Program-made: the position numbers and the translations under genes
In this document: piece after piece, positions 25,396-33,787 of the stretch
Layout of the letters: every line of letters starts with the position of its first letter
How positions within the stretch are numbered: the stretch's first letter is position 1
Origin: an uncultured Bacilli bacterium
Lineage (GTDB): Bacteria; Bacillota_I; Bacilli_A; RF39; UBA660
NCBI GenBank assembly: GCA_934096985.1
Contig: CAKONC010000002.1
Location: 1 to 64,000, forward strand
Reading direction: 5' to 3'
DNA length: 64,000 bases
Notes under the pieces: model-generated
Database searches by the model: none
What the model was told of the DNA's origin: nothing
Seen by the model: the letters and a program-made list of their open reading frames with translations, nothing else

Positions 25396-25947
25396 ATGAA
25401 AGTACCAAAAATTACAATATTAGATGAAAAAAATAAAGTTTTAAGAATGACTTCAAAAGATGTGGAATTTCCACTTTCAAAAAAAGATGAAAAACTTATA
25501 TATGATGCATTAAATTATTTAAAAGCATCCCAAGATGAAAAAACAGCAGAAAAATATGACTTAAGAGCGGGCATGGGACTTGCACTTGTACAACTTGGAG
25601 TATTAAAAAGAATATTTGTTATTGCAAACAAGAATGAAGACGGTTCATTCGAAGAACATATTATAATAAATCCAATAATTAAATCAGCTTCTGAAGAATT
25701 AATTTATGTCGGTGAAGGTGAAGGTTGTTTATCTATAAATAGACCTACTACAGGAATTGTTCCTAGAAATGCTAGAATAACTGTAGAATACCAAGACATG
25801 GAGGGAAACAAACAAACAATAAGAGTTCGTGAAGACATATCTGTAGCCTTCCAACACGAAATTGATCATTTAAATGGAATATTGTTTATTGATAAGATAG
25901 ATAAAAAAGATCCATTTAAAAACAAAGATCAAATGAGAGAAATATAA
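25396..25947 (+). CDS. def: Peptide deformylase
   Basis: A 183-aa type-2-like deformylase that removes the formyl group from nascent Met. The three motifs are GMGLALVQLG (motif 1; usually GVGLAAPQIG, so Val replaces the Pro before Gln), GEGCLSI (motif 2, metal-ligand Cys) and QHEIDHLNGILF (motif 3, HExDH with two metal ligands). AAAGGGGAAG precedes the ATG. One of the few plus-strand genes, convergent with the histidine kinase gene. Confidence 0.9.
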   Translation: MKVPKITILDEKNKVLRMTSKDVEFPLSKKDEKLIYDALNYLKASQDEKTAEKYDLRAGMGLALVQLGVLKRIFVIANKNEDGSFEEHIIINPIIKSASEELIYVGEGEGCLSINRPTTGIVPRNARITVEYQDMEGNKQTIRVREDISVAFQHEIDHLNGILFIDKIDKKDPFKNKDQMREI

Positions 25948-25983
25948 AAAAACATGAATCCTAGTAGGACTCATGTTTTTTTA
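25946..25983. terminator. Bidirectional terminator between def and the kinase gene
   Basis: AAACATGAATCCTAGTAGGACTCATGTTT hairpin, with an A run on the left and a T run on the right, so it can serve both converging genes. Confidence 0.85.
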
Positions 25984-27837
25984 TCTTTTGCAAAATATAT
26001 TATTTAAAAGTACTTGTAATTCTTCCCTATTTATAGGTTTTGATATATATCCATCAAAGCCTTCCTTTAAATAAAATTCTTTCATTCCAACCATAGCATT
26101 TGCAGTAAGAGCAATTACCGGTGGAAGTTTAATATTAGGTATATTTTTTAAAGTTCTAAGAGTTTGAATTCCATCCATTATAGGCATCATATGATCTAAG
26201 AATATTAAATCGTATCTTGCACCCTCTTTTAATTTATTAATTGCTTCCTCTCCACTTTGTAAACATGTTATATGAAATTTATAATCAGACAAAATTCTTT
26301 CAGCAACTTTTAAATTAAGTATATTATCATCTACTATTAAAATATCATATAAAGAACCATCAAAATGGACATTACCAACACTTACTTTTGCTTGCGTATT
26401 AACTTCCGCATTTTCAATTGCAGAATAATCTATTTTCTGAGGTAAAGTAACAATAAATGTAGTCCCCTCTTTATATTTAGAGGTAAATTCAATTGTTCCT
26501 CCTAAAAGTTCAACCAATTTTTTAGTTATAACAAGACCAAGGCCTGTTCCTTCAATAGATTTATAATTTTCTTGGTTATGAATTCTTGAAAACTTTATAA
26601 ATAACTTATCATAATCACTTTCTTTAATACCAATACCAGTATCCGCAACTACAAATTTTAAAGTTGCCATATCACCGACGTTTTCTGATGTAATATTAAA
26701 GTCGATATGTCCTTCATCAGTATACTTTACAGCATTTGATAAAAGATTCATTAATATTTGATATATCTTAAGTTCATCACCAATCAAGAACTTAGGAACA
26801 TCTTTATTAATATTTATATTAAAACTTACTTTATTTTGATCAACTTTAGCGGTAATAACCGAAGAAAGTTGCATTATAATTTTTCTTACTTCATATGTTT
26901 TTTCTTTTTTTTCCTCTTTTCCACTTTCAATTCTCGAAACATCCAAAATATTATTGATTATTTCAAGAAGTGTTGAGGCAGCATCATATATACTTTGTAC
27001 TTCATTTTTTTGTCCTTGTGGTAAATCTTCAGTCAATAAACTTTCAGAAAAACCTATTATAGCATTCATTGGAGTACGTATGTCATGACTCATGTTTGAT
27101 AAAAAGTCCGTCTTAGCTTTTGAGGCTTCATTAGCTTCTTCTTTATCTTTTTCAAGTTCTGTTATTATTTTTAAATCGGGATTTTCCATCGTAAAATATA
27201 TAAGTGACATAACAAATGCCATAATTGAGCTTACTATAGATAAATCTTTAAATACCCATTGTAAGACAATTGCAATAAGTCCTAAAAATATAAAAGTAAA
27301 TATTGCAATTTTCTTATTAAATTCAATATCTTTTCTCTTACTTATTAAATAAATTCCCAAAAGTCCTATATATATAATGTTAACTATATAAGAAAAATAT
27401 AAATCTTGACCAAATTGATAAGAAATAAATTTCTCAGAATCCACAAAAACATCCGATTTTAAATAAATACAAACTGCACATAAAATTATAGTTATAACAA
27501 ACAGTACATAATAATATGCATTATTTCCTAAAAGCTCTTTAATAGTTTTAACCCCATCTTTTTTTAACGAAGTTACATATATTATCAACCATGTACACCA
27601 TATAATAGTGCTTACTATAAAAGCTTTTAATAAAATTAAAGTAATTTTTTCATACTGAGGAAAAAATAATAAATAATTACTTATCCCATCAAGTAAAAGC
27701 ATTATGAATGTAATAATTAAAAAAACTTTATATACACTGTTTTCTAAAGTTTTTTCTTTTTGTTTTTTAGAAAAAACTCCAATAAGCAAAAATAAATAAC
27801 CTAATGATACAATTTGAACTATAACACTTTTAATCAT
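25981..27837 (-). CDS. Hybrid sensor histidine kinase/response regulator
   Basis: A 618-aa membrane sensor. Residues 1-215 hold about eight membrane segments with no obvious extracellular domain. A short linker is followed by the HisKA box with His251 (FLSNMSHDIRTPMNAI), an HATPase domain (LLSNAVKY, DTGIGI, EGTGLGL) and a C-terminal REC domain with phospho-acceptor Asp548 (IFLDHMMPIMDG). The hybrid form needs an Hpt intermediate; a stand-alone Hpt is two genes upstream (29363-29725) in the same operon. It shares one base with the stop of the REC-HD gene. Confidence 0.9.
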   Translation of the reverse strand: MIKSVIVQIVSLGYLFLLIGVFSKKQKEKTLENSVYKVFLIITFIMLLLDGISNYLLFFPQYEKITLILLKAFIVSTIIWCTWLIIYVTSLKKDGVKTIKELLGNNAYYYVLFVITIILCAVCIYLKSDVFVDSEKFISYQFGQDLYFSYIVNIIYIGLLGIYLISKRKDIEFNKKIAIFTFIFLGLIAIVLQWVFKDLSIVSSIMAFVMSLIYFTMENPDLKIITELEKDKEEANEASKAKTDFLSNMSHDIRTPMNAIIGFSESLLTEDLPQGQKNEVQSIYDAASTLLEIINNILDVSRIESGKEEKKEKTYEVRKIIMQLSSVITAKVDQNKVSFNININKDVPKFLIGDELKIYQILMNLLSNAVKYTDEGHIDFNITSENVGDMATLKFVVADTGIGIKESDYDKLFIKFSRIHNQENYKSIEGTGLGLVITKKLVELLGGTIEFTSKYKEGTTFIVTLPQKIDYSAIENAEVNTQAKVSVGNVHFDGSLYDILIVDDNILNLKVAERILSDYKFHITCLQSGEEAINKLKEGARYDLIFLDHMMPIMDGIQTLRTLKNIPNIKLPPVIALTANAMVGMKEFYLKEGFDGYISKPINREELQVLLNNIFCKR

Positions 27838-29360
27838 TATAGTTCACCCGAAATGCTTTCAAGTAATGATATTATATTAGGATCATATTTTGCGCCACTC
27901 TTGTTTTTTATTTGATCTAAAATATCTTCTTTAGCAATTTTATGAATAACTCCGTTAGCATATTCATAGCCAATATTTACAATATAAACATAAAATGGTA
28001 TATCCTTTCCTAATGCACCATTTGGAAAACCTTTTCCATCAAATCTTTCGTTATGAAGCTTAATTATATTAACTGCATAGTCATAAATATTATCATCTAA
28101 GTCAGCAAATCTAATTATTTCACTACCAATTTTAGGATATAAATAAATAGTATCTTTTTCCTTATCAGTAAGACTATTTAAATTTGAGAAATATTTATAT
28201 GGAACTGTTTTTAAACCAATGTCGTAATACTTACTTGCTAATAAAATACTATTAACATCAACTTCATTTCCATATTTAATAAGTAGTTTTTCTATTACTT
28301 TACTTGCAATATTATAAACATTTTCATTGTCTATTAAATACGCTGAAATATAATTATTTAAGAATGTTTTTAAACATTTATCTTGACTTTTAATAATCTC
28401 ATTAATTGAATTATTTTTTGTATACATTTTTATCATATTATTTACTCTTTTAACAATTATTTCAAAGTTAAAAGGTTTTTCTATCATATCAGCAATTTCA
28501 TAAGTATATACTTTTTCTTTAGTGTCTTTACTATCATCCGCAGAAACTATAATAACAGGTAGCTTTCCAAGAAGTCTTTTTTCTTTTAAATAATCTAAAA
28601 CACCAAATCCATCCATAACAGGCATTTTTAAATCTAAGAACATTCCTACAATATTATTACTATCACTACTTGTTAAAGAATTATTAATTAATTCAACAGC
28701 CTCTTCTCCATTTTTAGCTTCCATTATATTATAAAATTTTGAAAAAGCTTTTTTAAATATGCTTCTTGTTAAATCATCATCATCTACTATTAATAATGAG
28801 GAAGATATATTATTTACTATGTTAGCAAGCTTATTTTCATAGCTTTTATTTATCTGAGGATTTTTATGAATCAAATCCTCTACTAAAGATGAAAAATAGT
28901 TATATAAGTTATTAATTTCATAATTATCTTTATTAATGCTTTCTAAGGTATTTTCAATATTCATGATAAGTTCAGTTACATCATCACTAAGCTCATTACT
29001 ACTATTAACACTTACATTTGTTTTCTTTTCATTTTTAAAGGATACTAAAATAATTTTATTGTCATCTAATGGTTTAATTATATCTGTGTAATTATCATAT
29101 GAAAGTAAATTAGAAAGTCTTAAATAATTAACTATGGTATAGTCAATATTTTCTAAATTGTTGATGCTTATTTTATCAAAATATAAATTTATATAATCTG
29201 GATGAATACTTTTTTTACATCTTAAGTAAAATTCTTCATAACTAATTTTTTCAGTAACAGTTAAATCATTTTGATATTTAAGTAAAGAAACTTCATCTTT
29301 ATTAATATCAATTAAAGTTAAGTTAAATATATTAAGTACTAAATTTAAATAATTATTCAT
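27837..29360 (-). CDS. Response regulator with degenerate HD-GYP domain
   Basis: A 507-aa protein: an N-terminal region without recognised domain (1-180), a REC domain with Asp243 (FLDLKMPVMDG), and a C-terminal HD-GYP-like domain. The HD pair is replaced by Tyr-Asp (SKYYDIGLKTVP, 379-380), the HP-x-IG motif reads YPKIG (408-412), and the GYP segment is HNERFDGKGFP (436-446). With at least two metal-binding His lost, cyclic-di-GMP hydrolysis is unlikely; it may be a phosphorylation-controlled binding module. It lies between the Hpt and hybrid-kinase genes. Confidence 0.8.
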   Translation of the reverse strand: MNNYLNLVLNIFNLTLIDINKDEVSLLKYQNDLTVTEKISYEEFYLRCKKSIHPDYINLYFDKISINNLENIDYTIVNYLRLSNLLSYDNYTDIIKPLDDNKIILVSFKNEKKTNVSVNSSNELSDDVTELIMNIENTLESINKDNYEINNLYNYFSSLVEDLIHKNPQINKSYENKLANIVNNISSSLLIVDDDDLTRSIFKKAFSKFYNIMEAKNGEEAVELINNSLTSSDSNNIVGMFLDLKMPVMDGFGVLDYLKEKRLLGKLPVIIVSADDSKDTKEKVYTYEIADMIEKPFNFEIIVKRVNNMIKMYTKNNSINEIIKSQDKCLKTFLNNYISAYLIDNENVYNIASKVIEKLLIKYGNEVDVNSILLASKYYDIGLKTVPYKYFSNLNSLTDKEKDTIYLYPKIGSEIIRFADLDDNIYDYAVNIIKLHNERFDGKGFPNGALGKDIPFYVYIVNIGYEYANGVIHKIAKEDILDQIKNKSGAKYDPNIISLLESISGEL

Positions 29361-29362
29361 GA

Positions 29363-29725
29363 TTAACCTCGAAAAAACTCATCTAAAATGGAGTACACTT
29401 CATTTGCTTTAACAAATAAAGCCGTAATATTTTGATTTATATAATTTAAATCATTTTCCTTAGCTTTCATTTCATGATTATAAGCAAGATTTGCAAGTTC
29501 ATTAATACCAAAAGTTTTGCAATTACTTTTAAGTGCATGAACTTTTATAGCATAACCTGCAATATCTTTATTTTCATATAAAGTTCTTATTTCATTCATT
29601 TGATTAATAAAACCATTTTTAAATTCAAGTAAAATTTCTTTATATGTATTTTCATCTCCTAAAAAAGAAAGTCCAGCATCAACATCAATGCCTTTATTTT
29701 TTAAATAATCTAAACTATTATTCAT
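29363..29725 (-). CDS. Hpt-domain phosphotransfer protein
   Basis: A 120-aa four-helix protein with the phosphotransfer motif KVHALKSNCKTFG (His63). It fits the hybrid kinase (25981) and REC-HD protein (27837) of the same operon: kinase His251 to REC Asp548 to Hpt His63 to REC Asp243 is the expected relay; this path is inferred. It is first in the operon after the terminator at 29766, and the next gene starts three bases after its stop. Confidence 0.88.
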   Translation of the reverse strand: MNNSLDYLKNKGIDVDAGLSFLGDENTYKEILLEFKNGFINQMNEIRTLYENKDIAGYAIKVHALKSNCKTFGINELANLAYNHEMKAKENDLNYINQNITALFVKANEVYSILDEFFRG

Positions 29726-29765
29726 AAGTCACTACCCTTTCTAGTATACATAGTTATTTTAACAT

Positions 29766-29788
29766 AAAAAAAAGCTATTTAAAATAGC
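29766..29788 (-). terminator. Intrinsic terminator
   Basis: Minus-strand GCTATTTTAAATAGC hairpin followed by eight T, separating the HEPN-like gene from the phosphorelay operon. Confidence 0.8.
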
Positions 29789-29797
29789 ATTTTTTAA

Positions 29798-31426
29798 TTA
29801 AGTTAAACTTTTTTGTTTCATGAAAGCAAATTTAGATACTTCAATACTACAGTTATATAAAAATTCATAAAAATCTTCGTAAGTAATGCTTGCTTTAAAT
29901 GTAGTTTTTTCTTCATAAATGTCCTCAAAAACAATAACTATTTTATTAAAATCACTTCCTAATAAAACTTGATAATTACCATGAGCAATGCTATTTCTAA
30001 TTCCCTCAATAAAAGATGCATTTTTTAAATATTTTTCATTACTTTTAAATGCTTGAAGCTGAGCGTTGGCATTTACTAAATCAGCATTTAAGTTATTTTT
30101 CTTCTGATTAAGTAAAGAAATTAAAACGTTAATTTTTTGCACAGCAACATTATTTCCCATTTGCGTAACTTTTCCTAAAGATACCATATTAGAATTAATC
30201 ATAGCATCAACTTTAGCAATTTCATTATTTAATTTATTTTGTCTTTGAATAATTTCATCATCACCAAGGCTTTTTTCTTTTTCAATATTAAACTTACTTA
30301 TATCCAAAAGACTATAGTCAAAGCCATCTGAAGCATTTTCACTACTTTTAAAAGTGTTATCATAATTAAATGAAAAAAGTGCAGTAAAAGTATTTATTAA
30401 ACTCATGGCAAGTGGATCATAATTCAAATATAAATCAGGATATTCAGCTTTAATATGTGAAAGCAAAGTCTTTTTATCAATAGTTGAGTATTTACGTATC
30501 ATATCAAGAAATATTAAATTTGTAAGATTTGCTTTTATTGGATTAAATGAATTATATTTATCATTTAAGGTTCTTGCCATTTCATGTGCTATTATAGTGC
30601 TTTTACTATTAGAATCAAGTTCTTTTGGCAAAGTATTAAATAAAAATTCAACTAAAGTGTCAATATTTTGAGTGTCTATTTTTCTTTCACCCCATGAAAC
30701 TACATAATCTTTTTCAATAGATTTTGCAAATCTTAATAAAATTCCATAATCTCTAGTTTCACTAAATAATTTAAAGACATAATTAAATTCTTTTACTATA
30801 TAGCCCTCAATATTTTTGCCATCTTTTCTATATATTCTCATAGAAAATTCCTTAAAAGTTTTGATGTATCTTCGGATTTCTTCTTTACTTGAAAATGTGC
30901 CATTATTAAACTTATCTGAGAAAACATAGTCTCTTTCATATTTGCTGCCATTACTAATAAACATATAATCTTTTAAACTACTTATAACAAAAGTTGCAAG
31001 CTTATCAATATTTATAACTATATCTATGCCTTCATTATCAATAATTACTCTATTATGTTCAAGGTCAAATGAAAACTGTCCATGGGCAAGTTTATTTCTT
31101 ATTACTCCCACAAGCTGTGCAGCTGAAGAAAACACATAACCATTAATTTCATAGCCATTGCTAACTTTTTGAGCTATTAAATTTACATTTTTTTCAAGCT
31201 CACTATTAGCAACTTTTGAATAAAATACATTATTATTTTTATCAACAAAAGTTTCTTTAATAGCTAAAAATATATTACTTATAGACCCAATTTTAGCAGC
31301 GTTAATTCTTTCTTTATCTAAAATATTTTGCATATATTCATTATTATCAGAAATAAGACCAATATTAAATAATGCTAAAGAAAAATTACCTTCGAAATAC
31401 GGAGTTATATCACTTAATTTACTCAT
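29798..31426 (-). CDS. Large protein with two HEPN-like RN-x3-H motifs
   Basis: Not a family I can name. The 542-aa soluble protein carries the same motif at both ends: GVIRNKLAHGQFSFDL (Arg110-His115) and EGIRNSIAHGNYQVLL (Arg477-His482), each followed by a strand of the form N-R/K-I/V-V-I-I/V. R-N-x3-H in this setting is typical of HEPN domains, many of which are RNases in toxin, abortive-infection or CRISPR systems; others only bind nucleotides. Between them lies a helical region. No antitoxin-like partner is adjacent; the lipoprotein gene ends two bases upstream. Confidence 0.6.
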   Translation of the reverse strand: MSKLSDITPYFEGNFSLALFNIGLISDNNEYMQNILDKERINAAKIGSISNIFLAIKETFVDKNNNVFYSKVANSELEKNVNLIAQKVSNGYEINGYVFSSAAQLVGVIRNKLAHGQFSFDLEHNRVIIDNEGIDIVINIDKLATFVISSLKDYMFISNGSKYERDYVFSDKFNNGTFSSKEEIRRYIKTFKEFSMRIYRKDGKNIEGYIVKEFNYVFKLFSETRDYGILLRFAKSIEKDYVVSWGERKIDTQNIDTLVEFLFNTLPKELDSNSKSTIIAHEMARTLNDKYNSFNPIKANLTNLIFLDMIRKYSTIDKKTLLSHIKAEYPDLYLNYDPLAMSLINTFTALFSFNYDNTFKSSENASDGFDYSLLDISKFNIEKEKSLGDDEIIQRQNKLNNEIAKVDAMINSNMVSLGKVTQMGNNVAVQKINVLISLLNQKKNNLNADLVNANAQLQAFKSNEKYLKNASFIEGIRNSIAHGNYQVLLGSDFNKIVIVFEDIYEEKTTFKASITYEDFYEFLYNCSIEVSKFAFMKQKSLT

Positions 31427-31427
31427 A

Positions 31428-32138
31428 TTATTTAAATAGTACCCTTCTTAAAATATCATCTTTTTGATAAGTTGTTTCACCATATTCAACTTCTTTACTT
31501 TTGTTATCTAAATACACCATTTTAGAAAAATCATCTAAACAAATGTACTGATATTCAAGTGGTAAATCTTCTAAAGAGTCAACTGCATCACTTCTTTTTA
31601 ACATAAATTTACCTTTTTCATCGATAGTAACTTTATAGCCATAGTACATATAATGAACCACCCTTTTTTCTCCTGTTAATCCCTCGTGGTTTTCATCAGT
31701 AGTCCAAGAATAGCAAACCTCAGGTTCACATGAATAATTAATACTTACATTTTGACCCGAGACAGTATAGTTTGGAATAGTATCATCACTTAAGTAACTA
31801 AATTTATATTCTGTAAAATCTTCATTTTGAGAAATAATATTTTTAATAGCAGTTTCATTCAAATTAATATTTATTAATCTATTTTCTCTTTCAAATAAAA
31901 GTAAAGATCTTACATCACTACCAATTATTACATAATCATCTTTTCTTTTAAATGAACCTAAATACTCTTTTTCACTTTCAGCAAGTCTTCTAAAATCATT
32001 ATCATCTTCATAATAATGGGCATGACTATAATTTATATCACATTCTACGTCTTTAACGCACCCACTTAAAATTATTGTACTTGTCAAAATAAATGAACCT
32101 AAAATTGCTTTTTTTCTTTGTATATTTTTTCTTTCCAT
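31428..32138 (-). CDS. Putative lipoprotein, 236 aa
   Basis: The N-terminus MERKNIQRKKAILGSFILTSTIILSGC is a lipoprotein signal peptide with lipobox LSGC. The mature part is unknown, acidic, and has three further Cys (YSCEPEVC, then YQYIC). No ribosome site precedes the ATG; a promoter ends six bases before it (32145-32173), so the mRNA may be leaderless. The HEPN-like gene follows two bases after the stop, so both are probably one operon. Confidence 0.65.
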   Translation of the reverse strand: MERKNIQRKKAILGSFILTSTIILSGCVKDVECDINYSHAHYYEDDNDFRRLAESEKEYLGSFKRKDDYVIIGSDVRSLLLFERENRLININLNETAIKNIISQNEDFTEYKFSYLSDDTIPNYTVSGQNVSINYSCEPEVCYSWTTDENHEGLTGEKRVVHYMYYGYKVTIDEKGKFMLKRSDAVDSLEDLPLEYQYICLDDFSKMVYLDNKSKEVEYGETTYQKDDILRRVLFK

Positions 32139-32144
32139 ACTCAA

Positions 32145-32173
32145 AATATAACACGTATTAAAAGTTTTTTCAA
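32145..32173 (-). promoter_or_regulatory. Promoter of the lipoprotein gene, apparently leaderless
   Basis: TTGAAA (32173-32168), 17-bp spacer, TATATT (32150-32145), six bases, then the ATG at 32138. Same geometry as ftsW. Confidence 0.65.
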
Positions 32174-32179
32174 ATTAAT

Positions 32180-33277
32180 TTATTTTTTTATTATAATAAG
32201 GGGAATTTGCATTTCTTCTTCGGTAAATCCTGCGTGGTTAGATTTATATACATGACCACCTCTTTTGTATTTTATAATTTTATTTGAATAAGCAAGAGCC
32301 AAAAAATCTCCGAGTTCATCATTAAAAAATTCATTTTCATTATTTAAACCAAATAAGCACTCTTTTTTTACTTCATCTTTAGTTTTTAGTATGAAATAAT
32401 CTTTAAAATATTTGTTAAATAATTTATTAAAAAGTTTTTTATCAGTTACATTAAATGCACAGCATCTACCTTCTATCCACACATTACCCTTAATTAATTT
32501 AAAAATATCTTCATAATCCTCAAGATAAATATATTCTGTGTCTTTATGTCCATGATCAGCAGTTATAATTAAAAGTGTATCAGAAATAGTTTTTGCAAAC
32601 TCTTCACATTTATCATTAATCATTAAAAAAGAATCATTAGTTTCTTTACTTTGCGTTCCATTTACGTGCATTATACTATCTGGATCCACATAATAAGCAT
32701 AGATATAATTTTTTTCTTTGATATTTAAATTTTCTTTAACCTTTTTAAACATATCATCAATATCCGTATAAGCATCAGGGTATTTAAGTGGAAAAACAAT
32801 TTTAGAATGGTATTTTTTATTTTCTAAAATTCTTTCCATTATTGTCTTATTTGAAAAATATTTATCACTTATTACATAATCCTCGAATACATTTTTAGTA
32901 TCTTTATATGTATTTGTAAACATTGTTACAAAAGCATTTTCTTTTTTATAATACATATCCCAACCTAAATAGCCATGAGTACAAGGGTAAAGTCCTGTCA
33001 TAATGGAAGTTGTTGCTGCCGTTGTAGTAGCAGGACATGTCGAAGATAACGTTAAAATCATATTTTTATCTAAAAATTTTCCCTTAAGTTTTTCTTTAAT
33101 AAGAGTTGATCCCATTCCATCAAAAAGAATAACTACAACATTTTTAGGCTTCTCATTTTCTAAAATATTATCTAAAAACTTTAAAGATGGAACTTTATTA
33201 TCTAAGTCAAAATATTTTTCAATACTTGAGGCTATATTTACAATTGAATTGTTATAATCTGGGTAAACTATTTTCAT
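32180..33277 (-). CDS. Alkaline-phosphatase-superfamily phosphodiesterase/pyrophosphatase
   Basis: A 365-aa enzyme of the NPP/alkaline phosphatase fold. VVILFDGMGSTLI gives the first metal Asp, STCPATTTAATTSIMTG the nucleophile Thr region, YYVDPDSIMH the next ligands, and LIITADHGHKD the Asp-His ligands; HVYKSNHAGFTEEEMQIPL carries the last His. It hydrolyses phosphodiester or pyrophosphate bonds of nucleotides; the substrate is unknown. No signal peptide, so it is cytosolic. ATG at 33277 follows AAAGGATG. Confidence 0.82.
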   Translation of the reverse strand: MKIVYPDYNNSIVNIASSIEKYFDLDNKVPSLKFLDNILENEKPKNVVVILFDGMGSTLIKEKLKGKFLDKNMILTLSSTCPATTTAATTSIMTGLYPCTHGYLGWDMYYKKENAFVTMFTNTYKDTKNVFEDYVISDKYFSNKTIMERILENKKYHSKIVFPLKYPDAYTDIDDMFKKVKENLNIKEKNYIYAYYVDPDSIMHVNGTQSKETNDSFLMINDKCEEFAKTISDTLLIITADHGHKDTEYIYLEDYEDIFKLIKGNVWIEGRCCAFNVTDKKLFNKLFNKYFKDYFILKTKDEVKKECLFGLNNENEFFNDELGDFLALAYSNKIIKYKRGGHVYKSNHAGFTEEEMQIPLIIIKK

Positions 33278-33326
33278 AAAACATCCTTTCATAATAAGAT
33301 TATCAAACTATTTATTTTTATTCAAT

Positions 33327-33348
33327 GAAAAAGGTGACTTTAATCACC
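33327..33348 (-). terminator. Intrinsic terminator
   Basis: GGTGATTAAAGTCACC hairpin on the minus strand with a T run, overlapping the stop of the 144-aa membrane gene. Confidence 0.8.
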
Positions 33349-33774
33349 CTCTATATCATTTTTAAAAGCTAAATAATCATTAATGCTTTTTGAAACAACT
33401 AATATTATCACTATCAAAAAAATTATTGCAGTAATAAGTACCGGCCACTTACCTTCGGGATTTTTAAAAAAATAAAATATATTTGAAACAACAAGTACTG
33501 CTAATAAGATCATTGTAATAATTTGTACTACGAGTCTATATAATATTCCAAGCTTATTTTTATGTTTTAATTTACTACCCATTAAAGATAAGATGGCACT
33601 TGGAACAAATGATGAAAGTAAAAGAGCAAGAGCAATAAAAAAGATTTTCATTAAAATTCCATCATAAAGAAAAGCTAACTTAAAATAATAGTAAGCAGCT
33701 TTAAGTATTTGATAGGATAAAAATAATGTTATTATTAAAAAAATGATTTTTTCAAATTTTGATTTATTTTCCAT
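33340..33774 (-). CDS. Membrane protein, 144 aa
   Basis: Not recognised. Four hydrophobic segments (about 10-30, 38-62, 78-98 and 110-130). ATG at 33774 follows AAAAAGGGGG. It starts 13 bp after the P-type ATPase stop and ends in a terminator, so it is the last gene of that operon and may be an accessory of the pump. Confidence 0.6.
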   Translation of the reverse strand: MENKSKFEKIIFLIITLFLSYQILKAAYYYFKLAFLYDGILMKIFFIALALLLSSFVPSAILSLMGSKLKHKNKLGILYRLVVQIITMILLAVLVVSNIFYFFKNPEGKWPVLITAIIFLIVIILVVSKSINDYLAFKNDIEGD

Positions 33775-33787
33775 AAAACCCCCTTTT

